A model generated the notes under the pieces. It was not told the DNA's origin and made no database searches. It saw nothing but the letters and a program-made list of their open reading frames with translations. The position numbers were made by a program, and so were the translations under genes. This document shows positions 22,360-34,145 of a DNA stretch of 64,000 nucleotides, piece after piece. The stretch spans positions 7,587,356 to 7,651,355 of the forward strand of contig NW_004955435.1 of assembly GCF_000276665.1 (NCBI RefSeq). The letters run 5' to 3'. This DNA is from Chinchilla lanigera. Lineage: Eukaryota > Chordata > Mammalia > Rodentia > Chinchillidae. Position 1 is the first letter of the stretch, and each line of letters starts with the position of its first letter.

Positions 22360-22560
22360 CGTCATAGCTCAGATACAGAATGTCTGCCAAAGCCTCATGT
22401 GCTGATGTCTGGATCCTCAGGCTGCGGCACTTCTGGGAGTCACGGGAATTTTAAGATGAGGCCCAGCAGGAGGAAGATACTCCACTGACAGCGTCCCCTG
22501 AAGGGGACGGTGGGATGCCAACCCCTCTGCCCTCCTGCTGGAGTAGGAGTAGAAGGGAGA
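22360..22560 (+). mobile_element. MaLR LTR 5' fragment
   Basis: CAGATACAGAATGTCTGCCAAAGCCTCATGTGCTGATG and CCCCTGAAGGGGACGGTGGGATGCC match the 5' half of ORR1-like LTRs. Truncated before a B1 SINE. Confidence 0.6.
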
Positions 22561-22595
22561 GTTGCCCAGCCAAAAAGAGGAAGGAAAAGAATTTT

Positions 22596-22738
22596 TCTTT
22601 GAGACAGGGTCTCACTATTATTTTAGGCTGGTCTTCAATTCCATGGAGCCCAGGGTGGCTTTGATCTCCCTAGCGATCCTCTTGCCTCAGCTTTTCAAAA
22701 GCTAGGATTACAAACATGTGCCACCATGCCCATTTCGG
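22596..22738 (-). mobile_element. B1-type SINE (7SL-derived)
   Basis: Antisense B1: GAGACAGGGTCTCACTAT, AGGCTGGTCTTCAATTCC, CTCTTGCCTCAGCTTTTC and AGGATTACAAACATGTGCCACCATGCCC. Confidence 0.85.
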
Positions 22739-22753
22739 AAAAGAATTCTAGCA

Positions 22754-22756
<3 letters not shown>

Positions 22757-22800
<44 letters not shown>
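22757..22800. repeat. (TA)n microsatellite
   Basis: 44-base perfect AT/TA run, a likely polymorphic and assembly-sensitive site. Confidence 0.97.
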
Positions 22801-22803
<3 letters not shown>

Positions 22804-23439
22804 ATAGGAATAAGACTGGTATGTCTCAACTGACAGAGACAAAGATAGATTGATGCAATAAGGCTTGGCAATACCTGGAGAATGAACTAGGTGAAAACGT
22901 CTTGGTCAATAGTATAAACAGGGTGTAAAATTATATTTGCTTTTAGAAAACATTTCCATAATGTCTTATGAAGAACAGATTGTTAGTATCCCTGAGTAGG
23001 AGTTTGGAGGTCATTGTAGAGTAATTGAAGCATCCTTATCAGGGATACTGGGAAGCTGAAGTTGGGTGTTGGTGACAAAGGCAATGAATGATCTTTGAGA
23101 GATGCTTTCAAGGCAAACCTGACACTCCTTTAGTACATATAAGTCAGGGAGGCTGTAGATAGAAGAGTCATATATAATTTAACCTCCATGAAGTACATCT
23201 TTATGGGGAAAACTATTTCTGTTAAAGAGAAGGAGCAGAAAATGCTCAGTCTGGAATCTGGACCAAATATGAAGAGTATTGCAGACCAGATTCATATGGA
23301 ATAAGGGAGACACATTAAAAAACTACGGAAAGAGCCAAGTGGGACTATGAAGAAAGAAGATCTTGTGATATGCATTTTAAAAGAACATAAAAAAGCAGGA
23401 GACTTAAATTCAAGGAATTCACAATCATGTCTTCTCCAC
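22801..23439. other. Unassigned sequence
   Basis: No gene or named repeat seen in about 640 bases. Confidence 0.4.
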
Positions 23440-23535
23440 TACAACATTCTGGCTCTGAAGTCTCGGACAGGTTACCTAACACCTAGATCTTAACTCTAAA
23501 GAATTGTTAGGCAGAGACTCAGAACACAGTTTGAG
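23440..23535 (+). mobile_element. Possible MIR fragment
   Basis: ATTCTGGCTCTGAAGTCTCGGACAGGTTACCTAACACC resembles the MIR core (CTGGCTCTGCCACTTACTAGC...GTTACTTAACC). Weak. Confidence 0.35.
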
Positions 23536-23604
23536 CCTGAGTCAGTGAATTTGGGTTCAAAGCTTTTGTTCCCAAACCAATAGCAGGTAGAAAACTACAG
23601 AGAA

Positions 23605-23965
23605 CATTCTTTTTTATTTTAAAGAGAAAAAAAGATAAACATAACGATGAAACCAAGTTTCAAAACAGATTAGAAGGACAGTTACAATAGTTGATACACT
23701 GCATATTGTTGTTTTTGTAGGAACTGAGTAAGATATAGGCAGGATATCCTGTGTATACAATAGTATCACAAAACTCTTTTTAGCGAACTAAGAGAAACTA
23801 GCTATATAGCAATCTTAACGATCTTGTGTATACATATGTATTTTCCTTTTTCCCTTTCTTCCTTTCCCCCGTCACAGTTTGTGTTTTCTTTTGAACAGTT
23901 TCTTCCCAATTCACAATATGTACTGGACATTTTGGATCTTATTTACTTGTTCATGTTCTCTCATT
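23605..23965 (-). mobile_element. L1 3'-end module
   Basis: T-rich start, TTTTAAAGAGAAAAAAAGA, CATATTGTTGTTTTTG, pyrimidine tract and TTTGAACAGTTTCTTCCCAATTCAC, reaching CTCATTTATTTCACTC. Parallel to the copy at 7896-8420. Confidence 0.6.
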
Positions 23966-24429
23966 TATTTCACTCTTGGATTTCACTGATTCAAATTAGG
24001 GTTTAGGTGAAATATCACCCAGAATGTGATTATGTGGCCATTACCTATGGCACAGGGTGTCCCATAATTCTGCAACCTCAGGGGAGTGAGACGTCTTTCA
24101 TGGTGCTTCAGGTATCCAACAAGAAGTGGGCTACTCTTCCAAGGGAAAGCTTTATAGCTGTATGTAAGCTAGCCTCAAAATTGACATACCATAACTTCCA
24201 CTATACACCTGGTTGGTTGAAGCACTTACAATTTTTCTAAATTCAAAATGAGGTGGCACAGAATTGACCTTTGCGTGGAGTAAGCAGGAAAATAATTTGA
24301 CCGTGTTTTAAAATGGCCACAACCACAAACAGCAGGGAGGGACCGTCGTCACTGCTTTTAAGTTCTAGCACGCTTGCAACCCAGAAGTTATCTGTATCAC
24401 ACATAACTATGTGCATTTATCTTTGTGCT
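23966..24429. other. Unassigned, possibly an old LTR
   Basis: GC-mixed segment with no recognised gene. The 77-codon frame at 24007-24240 shows no domain. Confidence 0.3.
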
Positions 24430-24565
24430 TCATGCATAAATCCCACTTGATCATGGTATATGATCCTTTTAATGTTCTGTTGTTCTTGGATTGTTGTTGG
24501 GTATTTTTGTCTCAAAGGTATTACCTACAATTCTGTTCTTTTTTAGTGCCCTGATTTTTTTACTG
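24430..24565 (-). mobile_element. L1 ORF2 fragment
   Basis: CACTTGATCATGGTATATGATCCTTTTAATGTTCTGTTG is a well-known antisense landmark of the L1 reverse-transcriptase region. Confidence 0.6.
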
Positions 24566-24639
24566 GTACATATTTGCGCTAGGCAGCGATTGCCTTCCTT
24601 GTGGGGAGACGGTGCATGTACATAATGCATCTTGGATTT

Positions 24640-25555
24640 TTGTTTGTTGTTTTCATCCCCTTCCCCCATCCCACACTCCCATCTCCCTTCATCTCAGATT
24701 CCCTTCTCTTTTGCAGAAGACCCTATTTCCTATCATCGTTTATTTTGCTCTGTGTTTATATTTTGGGCTTCTTAGGTAAGAGTAACCATGCAGTATTAAG
24801 CTTGTGTGTCTCATTTATTTCATCTAGCATTATGGCCTCACAGTGCATCCCTGCACTTACAGCTGATTCATGTGTACCCTTCTTTATGACAGACCAGCAC
24901 CCCACTGTGTGTCAACCCCACATTTATTATTGCTCCTCTATTAATGCAAACATAGTCTGCTTCCAATGTTGAGTAATTATGAATTTTGCTGCTATAAACA
25001 TATCCATGCCTGTACCAGCACAAATGAGGCCTTTAACTGTTTTGTAAAGATACCTAGAAAGGGAACAGCTGGGTTCAGTGGACTTTCTAGTTTTAATTGT
25101 TTGAGGAATCCCCACGTTAATTTCCAAAACTGTTGTACTAGTTTACATCCCACCAGCAATGTAGAAGGGTTCCTTTTTCCCAGCAGCCTCACCAGCACTG
25201 GTTATTATTTTACATCTTTAGGATAGCATTCTTTCCGAGATAAAAGGGAGCCTCAATGTTGTTTTAATTTGCATTTCTCTAATGGCCAGCGATATTGAAC
25301 ATTGCTTCATGTATTTATTGGTCACTTCTGAGAAGTGTCTATTCCAGTTTCTCATTTTGGAGAATATTTGTGTATTCTAGATATCAGTCCTCTATCTATC
25401 TGAGGAATAGCCAGCATTTCCCCCCATGTTTTTTGTTTCTCCACTTGGTTGGTTGCTTTGTTTCCTGTGCAGAAGCTTTTAGTTTGACATGATCCCATTT
25501 GTTGACTGCTGGTACTATTTTCTGTGCCATCAGCTTCTGTTCAGAGAGTCTTTGC
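24640..25555 (-). mobile_element. L1 3' end (ORF2 end plus UTR)
   Basis: Antisense ORF2-end landmarks in order: GTCTCATTTATTTCATCTAGCAT, AATTATGAATTTTGCTGCTATAAAC, AGATACCTAGAAAGGGAACAGCTGGG, CATCCCACCAGCAATGTAGAAGGGTTCC, CACCAGCACTGG and TTTGTTTCCTGTGCAGAAGCTTTTAGTTTGACATGATCCCATTTG. Confidence 0.8.
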
Positions 25556-25569
25556 CTATGTCTATGACT

Positions 25570-26330
25570 TAAAATAGCAAAAAGTGATGTGAATAAATAC
25601 TCCTTCTAGTGAGACACACAAACTACTAATAGGAACATGGAAAATGCAAATCAAAATCCCAGTGACACATCATCTCACACTGTTTGGAAGGCTATTATCA
25701 AAAACTAGGTGAATAAGTGGTGCAAAAATGTAGTATAACGGGGAAAACTTCCACACTGTTGGTGATAACGTTGCTGTAGCCATTACTGAAAATAGTAAGG
25801 GGTCTCCTAAAAAGAGTATATGATCCAGGTGCGCCATTTCTTATCTTTATGAAGGAAACAATACCAGCCACAGGAAGACCGAGCTGAACTCCTGTATTCA
25901 TTGGAGCATTCATAATAACCAAAGAATGAGAAATACTTAAAGTATAAATAAATTAAGTTGTGTGGGTATATGTACCTGTGTATATGAATATTATTCAGCC
26001 CAAATAGTGACTCCTTCCATACATGTAGATATATGAAGTGGAAGGAAATTACTTAAGTAAAATAAACTAAATACATACAGGGAACTACTGGATGATCTCA
26101 TTTACATGTGAAACCTAAAAAAGTCAAACTCGTGCAAACAAAAAGTAGAAGGGTTTGGGGAAATGAGAGTGTATTCATCAAAGGGTGCAAACTTTCATTT
26201 ATAAGGTGAACACGTTCTGAAGATGCAGTGTACAGCCTGGCTCCTGACCGTTGTAACCAACTCACTGTGGTTTCTGTTATGTAATCTATATGTATATAAA
26301 ATTATTTTGTGTGCCTCAAATATATTTTGT
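25570..26330 (+). mobile_element. L1 3' end, sense orientation
   Basis: GGAAAATGCAAATCAAAATCCCAGTGA, ACTTCCACACTGTTGGTGATAACG, ATATGATCCAGGTGCGCCATTTC, ATTCATAATAACCAAAG and GGATGATCTCATTTACATGTGAAACCTAAAAAAG are sense L1 3' landmarks. It lies head to head with the preceding minus-strand copy and repeats the same L1 region. Confidence 0.7.
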
Positions 26331-28339
26331 GACTATATACTATTGTGAATATAGGCATACAGTTTGACTCAAAATGTAAAAAATTTTGAAATTAAAAAAT
26401 TTTTAATGAATAAAATACATTTGAAAATACCCACAAGCTTTTATGTAAATTTTCAGTGTACTTTAGGTTTTACATTCAGATTTATTCTGTAACTCAAGTC
26501 CACCTATTTTAAACTCCAGATGTATGACCAAGTATCCAAAGGCTTTTATGCTGCCAAAAACTTTGTCTTAAACTGCGTTGCAATTGTAGCCTTAAAGGTG
26601 CATACAAGAAATTTATTTAAATCTGAAGTAGTAATTCAAAGCATATGCTATTCAGTAGCAGGTTCTATTCTTTTCAGACATCTGCTATACCTAATATTTT
26701 ACTTAAAGATCAATGGTTACAGTTAAAATATCACTAAATAGAGATTTTTGAATATTGGATGTACAGAATTTTTCATTTAATACATATTGCTTTATCCAAG
26801 TCAGTAAAGTAATTTTTCAACTGCCATGTACTCTTCACGCTGTGCTTTAAAAAATGGAAATATTCCCTTTTGAAGAACTAGCCACTGCAGTGCTATTTGT
26901 TAAAATGGAATTCCACACACACTTCAAAGCTGACATAACCCTGGAATACAATATGTTAATGGAATGAATGCGAACAGAGAACAATCTATTTGACACTGAC
27001 AAAATATCTTTAAAGGTATTTAGCCTACAACTAGATATAGTACATTTAATATAACAATAAAAATATTAAGGAATTGAGTAGTCTACCAAACAAACCCAAA
27101 TTGATGATTTGGATAAAATAAATTGCATGATGTGAAAATTTTAAAATTAGGTATTTTTAAAATAACCTCCTATAGTGATATAATAACTTTTTGCTGTTAT
27201 CAAATCATTTAAATATATGTAACATCTTATTGGATATTCAAAAATGATTTGCGACTTTGGGATAGATGTCATACTAAGAAAACAAAACCAAGGGGCAGAG
27301 ACATTTAGTGGAAATCTCATAAGAAGAAATTTAGGCAAGATCACATGACATTACATTTACCCTGAAGATTACATAATTGTGGCTCTTTGAAAGTTTTAGA
27401 AAACTATGTATTTGTGTCACAAGGTCTCTTTTGCAAAATAGACAAATCCCCCTCCCCCAGCCACCAGGGGAGAAAAAAACAAAGTTGTATAATTAAACAT
27501 CATAGAACAATTTATTTTAGGTTCACATTTACAAATTAGTGACTTTAGATTTGAGAAAATTAAAAAAATGTATACTACCTAAAAAGATAGAATTTCAAAA
27601 ACCATGCTGGTGGCAATATTTTATCACAGTGTAACTTCTCCTGAAAATTGATTGAAATAAGAGTAAGAAGGAAAATAGACATAAACCTACGAAGGCAAAG
27701 AGAAAGGAAGTAGCTATAACAACAAACATGTCATGTCGATAAAATTCTAGAAGCCAGAGAATGGATGGAAAGTGCTGGTTGATGCAGACTCTGGAGGAAA
27801 ATAAAACTTAACTCTGCAGCGAGTAAAGTTTTTCTGCCAAAGAATCCATTAGTCTTGTAAATCAAAGGCACCAGGTACCTCCGGACAAGTGATATTGATA
27901 AATTTGAAGTTTATAAGAGATACTTAGACTCTCTGAATCTTATGTCTATTTAGGAAAAAACAGGAGAATTTTTCCATCACTCTTGGTCAATGAATATGGA
28001 AAGACTGAATAAGATCATCTCTACACAGATATAAGCAAAAAGTGACAGTGGGTATGAAATGTTATTTGTAAAAATAATGCTAGAAAATTAATTAAATGTC
28101 AGTAAAAAATCCCTTCTCCTCTGGGCTCTCAAAATCCTTAACTGCATTACTTTGTGCAAATTGAGATTTGGGAAACTGACGGGAAAAAATGATGACTTCT
28201 AGCTACTGTTATGCTGTTGTGCCTGATAAATCAATCTTTCCTCTTACCTACAAGTATTACGAGTTCTGTCAGCATCCATTATGCTAATATGTTAGCCTGA
28301 ATCTAGGTAAAAATTATCAGCCTTTCACAGTTCTTAGCC
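26331..28339. other. Anonymous AT-rich DNA, about 2 kb
   Basis: No gene or confidently named repeat. This is one of the longer stretches in which I cannot see transposon landmarks. Confidence 0.45.
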
Positions 28340-28470
28340 ATCGTAAACCTGTCAATCAGAAAACAGCATCAATGAGGTGAATGGTTTGGTGGTACGTCCA
28401 AGGTCACATAAGTAATAGAGAGTAAAGCGTCAGCACAAACCTCTGCATTAAACCTTAAGAATGGTTGTGC
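28340..28470 (-). mobile_element. MIR fragment
   Basis: TGGTACGTCCAAGGTCACATAAGTAATAGAGAGTAAAGCGTCAGC resembles the antisense MIR core (GCCCAAGGTCACACAGCTAAT...). Confidence 0.5.
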
Positions 28471-29010
28471 TGTTCACGTTAATGCTTTTGAGATGGGAAC
28501 CTGTTGGGTAACAGACCTTAGGGACAGGGGATTGCCTGTGAGTCATAGCCACATGGGAAATATCGGGCTTCCATTGGCGCAGCTATTAAGAATTACCTAT
28601 GTACACTTCAGAAGGGTAGGAGTCACTCTCCTTTAAAAGAAGTGAAACACTCAGGATGGTCATCTTTAAAATCAGCAATGCATCCTGGGACTGTGAAAGT
28701 TTCCTTAGTATCATGACAGCGTGTTCCTTCATTTGAAAGCCTGCTGTGTGGCATTCAGTATCCCTGTGAGCTACTAAAGCAGGGTGATGCTGAGGCGAGC
28801 TGCCCACTATTATCCTCAGCTTCACAAGAAAAGTGGCAAGTGTTTGGCTCAAGCAGACAATAAACATCAAACTGCAAAAACCACAATGTGATTTCAAGCA
28901 TGTGATGCTCCTGCTTCCAAATAATGCTTAGCTCTGACCAACATCTGTCTTTCCTACTTTTTCTGATTACCTTCCAAGTACAGCAACCACAGGAATTGAC
29001 TGCAGGCAAA

Positions 29011-29135
29011 NNNNNNNNNNNNNNNNNNNNNNNNNNNNNNNNNNNNNNNNNNNNNNNNNNNNNNNNNNNNNNNNNNNNNNNNNNNNNNNNNNNNNNNNNN
29101 NNNNNNNNNNNNNNNNNNNNNNNNNNNNNNNNNNN
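29011..29135. other. Assembly gap (125 N)
   Basis: Run of N. The flanks match no element I recognise, so its content cannot be predicted. Confidence 0.98.
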
Positions 29136-29289
29136 TGCATTGTCATTTCTTCATAAAATACTTCTTAAGTAGAACTCAGTGAAGCTGTGTAATACAAATA
29201 AGGGATCTACAGAATAATCTGCCTAGAAAATACAAAAAAGCATTCTACCCAATAGTGTTCTTTTATCTTTCAAGCTCTTAAAAAAAGTA

Positions 29290-29612
29290 ATCTTAAGCTG
29301 CACCACTCTCAACTTCCAACTCTGGTGGCCAATCACAAACAGCTAAGCTTCAGCCAGTAAGACACATGGAGTAAGAGACAGGCAGCCAACAGATCGTATC
29401 ATGCCCAAAATAGTGCAAATGCCTGTCATAACACATCCAAAGGAGGCAAATGCTTACCTATAGTCAGTCAGGTGATTTCTGTACTTGTGTACTTGGCCTG
29501 TAATACTCTGTGCTCACCCTCCTGGATGGAACTGTGAACTTCTGGTTCTGGATGCTGCCAGACTGATGAATCATTCCTTACTCAAATAATTTCTGTTAAT
29601 TTATATAAAGTT
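29290..29612 (+). mobile_element. LTR-like element, family unknown
   Basis: Has the look of an ERV LTR: GGTGGCCAATCACAAACAGCTAAGC, CCTGTAATACTCTGTGCTCACCC (a degraded TATAAAACTCTGTG) and GCTGCCAGACTGATGAATCATTCC followed by ACTCAAATAATTTCTG. No flanking duplication identified. Confidence 0.4.
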
Positions 29613-29619
29613 TCTGTTT

Positions 29620-31654
29620 CAATTTTTTTTGAGGTTAGCAGAGTTTTATTGGAAATTGTAAGAAAAAGAGTAGCTCCTGGATTTCCAAGAAGGGACCTGA
29701 GCGGGTGGCCCTCTCTTTTAAGATTATGGTGGCTTCTCACCAGAAAATACCTTAATGAGAGATGAGGTCAAAAGTACTAAACTGGTAATACGTAGCATCC
29801 AAACCCAAGTTTGCCTTACTTTTGGAATTTTCCAAAGCAGTTCATGTAGTCTTAAAGATTTGAAAAATTTAAAAATGGAAGAGAAATCAGAGACTATTTA
29901 AGAGCAAATTAGGATCAAATCAAGAGCATCTCTATGACACTGTCTTAGCTAAAGTCTTCGATTTTTTTTTTCTCAGGTAAAAGACTGTACAAATGACTGT
30001 AAGAATTATGCTCACCCATGTGCATTAGCTTGTACAGTCATGAGCAGTGTTATTGAATAACCTCACACCTGGAATAGCATCACACCTGGAACAGGTGTAG
30101 CCTTATACCTGGAACAGGGCGGGTTATATAGCAAATATATGTAAAAGATGAATGATTAAACTACTTTTTGTGTTCAATTTCATCTTCAGTAAATCTTACC
30201 CATTCGTGCCACAGTTTGTGCCTGGACGTAGATTATACCTGAAAACATTTTAGAAACTCCACGTATACCAGGTGGCATCATCTCAAATATCTCCAGACCT
30301 TCTCTAAGTGCTTCATGAGCCCATGATGTGCTTATAAGCTCCCATGATCCATCTAAGCAGCATATTCATATTTTAACCTCCACTGCACAGATTTTTCCTA
30401 GAATCTCTGTTATATTTTATTCCATCAGGTTTTGATTTCTATTCAAACCCTGTGTTCTTTCCATAGAAGCTGAATTCTATAGTATGTTTCAACCACTGAC
30501 TGGTTAAATAACTTGCTAGAAAAAACTATTATGACTCAATCATTATGTAGAACCTTTTAGACAAAGTGTAGTGATTCATATTCAAGTAAAGTTTTTTATG
30601 GTTTTAAATTATTTCAAAGCAATGGTTTTCATGGTTTTAAATTATTTTAAAGCAATGACTCTTGCTTTATTTAACCTACATATTGAGTACTACGCTAAGG
30701 CTGCAATAATATACAACAAATACTTGTTTGAGACTGAATGGTTTTTTAGCAGTTTTTGTCTAATAGGAAATAGGATCAAATACAGAATTTAATTTTATGC
30801 TTCAGTAATTCAGAAGAACCACAATTAATCTGAAATTAGTATTTGTAATTTCAAAATAAGTATTTTAAAAAGACTACCATGAATTTATTTAACCTGGTAT
30901 CCATTGCTCACGTCATTATTTTAGTTTTTACATCAAAGAAAACCATTTAAAATTATGCAACAGACATTTTAGCTTATGTAGTCAATAAAATTTCAACTAA
31001 AGTAATTTACTATGATCAATATGGTTAGAAAAAGGTTTTAAAAGTTGCAATTTGAAAAATACTTTTCTGAATATTTAAAATTTTGAAAATTATTAGTTTA
31101 AAGACACTCATACTATAAATTTTTGACACGCCTATCACAGTGTTAGGTCCTCCGATGGGAATAAATGAGTTAAAAGGAAAAAAATTTCTGTATAGATGGA
31201 ATTTAGGCAACATGATAGATTTCTGTATCTTTGAAATAAAGATTATTTCTGCCTCAACTGGAGGTACAGTTAAGTGAGAAGTCAGTGTAAACTAGGTGAT
31301 CAAACTGCTTCCTAAGGACATGGGAATTAACCCTGTGTCTTTTGAAATGAATATGAATACAGTGGCATTATTATTTCATGTTAGAGTTCAAGAACTCTAG
31401 CACATATACAGTGAATAGAAAGATCAATATTTTCTTTGGAGCAAGGAGACAGCTGTAAAGGAATCTTGGTACAGGTTGGAGTGCAGCACAAATAATGTGA
31501 AGTCAATGCTGTCTCTGTTGAATTTGCATCTTAAGAGAGATAAAATTAGTGATTAGCACACACACTGTGCTCTCTGGGCACACTAGTTATTCTCCAAAAA
31601 TGTGCATTTTATTACTCAAGATCTTAGGGAAAAAATAAATGCATCATTTCACAG
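29620..31654. other. Anonymous DNA with small local tandem repeats
   Basis: No gene seen. Contains a three-unit degenerate repeat of (C/T)ACCTGGAA(C/T)AG at 30065-30120 and a 33-bp tandem pair at 30598-30659. Confidence 0.4.
30598..30659. repeat. 33-bp tandem duplication
   Basis: ATGGTTTTAAATTATTTC...TTTTC (30598-30630) is followed directly by a second copy (30631-30659, incomplete) with one C/T difference. It produces a repeated FMVLNYFKAM peptide in a chance frame. Confidence 0.85.
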
Positions 31655-32112
31655 TGTTTAGTTGAAGAGCTTGATAATGAAGCTTATTTACAGGAGTGTG
31701 AAGATTTAAGGAACTCAAAAGGGGCGGTGAATTACTCCGGGAGGAGGAGTAGCCTGGTGTGTGAAAGCAGGGAAGGCTGTGAAGGGGAATCCCGAGGGAA
31801 GGGTGGTCTTTGGAATGAAGTCTCCTGGTGAAAGCTACTGGCAGAGCTTGGACCTGGCAAAGACTAGGGGAGCTTAAAGTCCACAGACCACTTCTCCTGG
31901 CCGTCTTTCTTCCCTTCTTGTTGCTGCTTGTTAACTCTGAGTTTCCCTGCTGGGCACATTTAGAAACATCTACAGCATTCCGACTGCCACAGCTCAGCAG
32001 GGTGCTGTGGGGAATGCTTTTGGCCTTCACAAACAAAAAAATAACCCTGCCCAAAACAGCAGTGGGGCCCAGGTTGAGAGTCTCCATATGTGCAATTAGC
32101 CAAACCCAACCA
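31655..32112 (-). mobile_element. Possible LTR, minus orientation
   Basis: A GC-richer 458-bp block bounded by TGTTTAG and ...ACCCAACCA, so TG...CA ends in minus orientation. Near its 3' end the minus strand reads CCTGTAAATAAGCTTCATTATC, like an LTR polyadenylation region. No target duplication. The 211-codon minus frame 31644-32279 covers it but runs on into L1 3' UTR and shows no domain. Confidence 0.35.
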
Positions 32113-32340
32113 GAAGGCAAAGTTAGAAAAGGCTCAGAAGAGAAAAGGAAAAAATTAAGAGAGAATAGAAGGAAAAAGTGGAAATAAAGCTTTGTAAATA
32201 AGGAGGGCACAAAGGGTTGAAGGCAGGGAAGGGGAATGGGGAAAAAAGAAGAATCAAGATGTATCACATACAGGTACAAATCCCCTGATGCATGTGCTCA
32301 TTATGTATGTCAAAGTGTACCAATAAAGTTAATTGAAAGA
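32113..32340 (+). mobile_element. L1 3' UTR terminus
   Basis: G/A-rich sequence ending AAAGTGTACCAATAAAGTTAATTG, closely matching the end of the L1 at 41180-41425 (AAGAATCAAGAT, GGTACAAAT, CCAATAAAGTTAATT). Confidence 0.75.
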
Positions 32341-32380
32341 ATTGGAAAGGGCTGAGGGATACATTTCATTAATATCAGTC

Positions 32381-32502
32381 TTGCTGGGTGTGGTGGCACA
32401 CACCTGTAATCCCAAAACCCGCAAGACTGAAGCAGAAGGATTGCTGCAAATTCAAGGCCAGCCTGAGCTACATAGCAAAACCTTATCTCAAAGCAAAAAC
32501 AA
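32381..32502 (+). mobile_element. B1-type SINE
   Basis: TGCTGGGTGTGGTGGCACACACCTGTAATCCC, AAATTCAAGGCCAGCCTGAGCTACATAGC and ATCTCAAAGC: sense-orientation 7SL-derived monomer. Confidence 0.93.
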
Positions 32503-32509
32503 ATACAAG

Positions 32510-34044
32510 CACCAGACTCTTAAAACTGACTAGTTAGTATACAGAAGGGCAGAAAGATCTAGGGGTATTTAAATAGAGAACAACCAGAAATAGTCTACTT
32601 TTACAATTTTCTTAACTAGCTTGAGGATCACTTGATAAGAATATGATACATTAAAGAAATTCTTGTTAAAAAATGACATTTGTTGTGATTTCTTATGTTG
32701 CTTTGAAAGGAGAATCAATTCATAGTCTTGATCTAATAGTCAAAGCATCATAAAATGAACACATCATGAACAACACTTGTTTCCTTAGTAGATGTGTTAA
32801 CAGCTTATAGAATTGTTTCACCTTTGTAAATATATTCAATATTTTTAACTGTTGAATTTAGTTTTACACCGATATTAACTGGCACCTGATAACTTTCCTT
32901 TAAATAACATAAAAGGAAAAAATAAATGCAGAACATGAAGTTAGATTTCTGATCACAAGGGAGTGACTTGTGGAAGGGCCTCCTGGCTTTTACTAGCAAC
33001 CTTTGTTATTAAGCATGTAAAATTATACATTGACTTTTGGTATGTGGCTTTATTTTTCTATGTTATATCAAACGACAACTAAAATAAACTGAAATGTCAA
33101 TTATCTTCCCATTTTTAGAACAAATACTTGGGACTATCTGGGCATTAATCAGCATGCATTACTGATTAAGAACTCATTTATTTCTGGATATTAAAATCAT
33201 GTGGATATGGTCATTGTGTTATTAAAATGTTATCAAAAATTGGAATTCTACCTAGTGTCTAAAGAAGCAATACCATCATTTCTAAGGATGCAATTTAAAA
33301 TTTAAGACAGAAGTTCAGGTCTCCTGTCAAAAGTGTTGCTACATAATCCAGCTTTCACCACAAGAGAACCATTGCATGGCTGAAAGACGTTTTCCTCGTC
33401 TAAGCCAATCATCTGGGTTTCAGAACCAGTAATTCTTTCCTCTGTATTTAATCTTCACAAGGTAGAATGTGGTTGACTACACCTTCATCTTGGCTGCTCT
33501 GGTAACTGAAGAAGGTGATTCTGCGCCCTGCAATTTAATCATTACAGCCCTGAAATGGCTTATTTTACACTCTTAAAACAAACCCTTCCTGTTCCTCAAT
33601 TGCGGTTTACCGTGTGTGAATGCAGACTCTATGCACGACTTGTGACCACATAATTTCAGTGCAAAGAACAACGATTATGGCATTGAGACCCTCATCATTA
33701 CATTGCATTTCCTGTGCTTATTTTGCTGTAGCTGGCATCCTGTTCTTATAACAGCTCACCAAAATAAAATCCTGAAAGTTATCAATCGCAAAACGTACAT
33801 GTTTGGTTCTCTGTGTGGAGATTTTAGAGGTTTGTTAGAAATCCTTCACTTTGTTCAAGTGACACACAGGGCGGGCTTTGTGCACAACCATTAATTAATT
33901 AAACAAAAGATGTCTTCAGTATTTTTACACCACACTTATGGTTCCCCCCTACCCTCATATGACACATGAAACATGTGGCCTGCATACCACATAAAATAAT
34001 TTTTTAAAAAACTGTGTACCTTCCTGTTCATTTTAAATTTTGTA
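32510..34044. other. Anonymous DNA
   Basis: No gene or confidently named repeat in about 1.5 kb. Confidence 0.4.
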
Positions 34045-34142
34045 AGAGCTGGGAATATAGCTCAGTGGCACAAGCGCCTGCCTGGCAAGCGCAAGGTCCT
34101 GAGTTTAATTCCTGTTACCAATAAATAAATAAATAATAAATA
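34045..34142 (+). mobile_element. ID-type SINE
   Basis: GAGCTGGGAATATAGCTCAGTGGCACAAGCGCC, GGCAAGCGCAAGGTCCTGAG, a B-box-like TTAATTCC and an AATA-rich tail. No clear flanking duplication. Confidence 0.92.
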
Positions 34143-34145
34143 AGT

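Noticed and set aside
24640..26330. Considered as a third twin-primed L1
   Set aside because: Both arms include the same 3' part of L1, whereas twin priming inverts the 5' part only.
31644..32279. 211-codon minus-strand frame
   Set aside because: It spans an LTR-like block and runs through the reverse complement of an L1 3' UTR (the Phe/Leu-rich start). No domain or exon signals.
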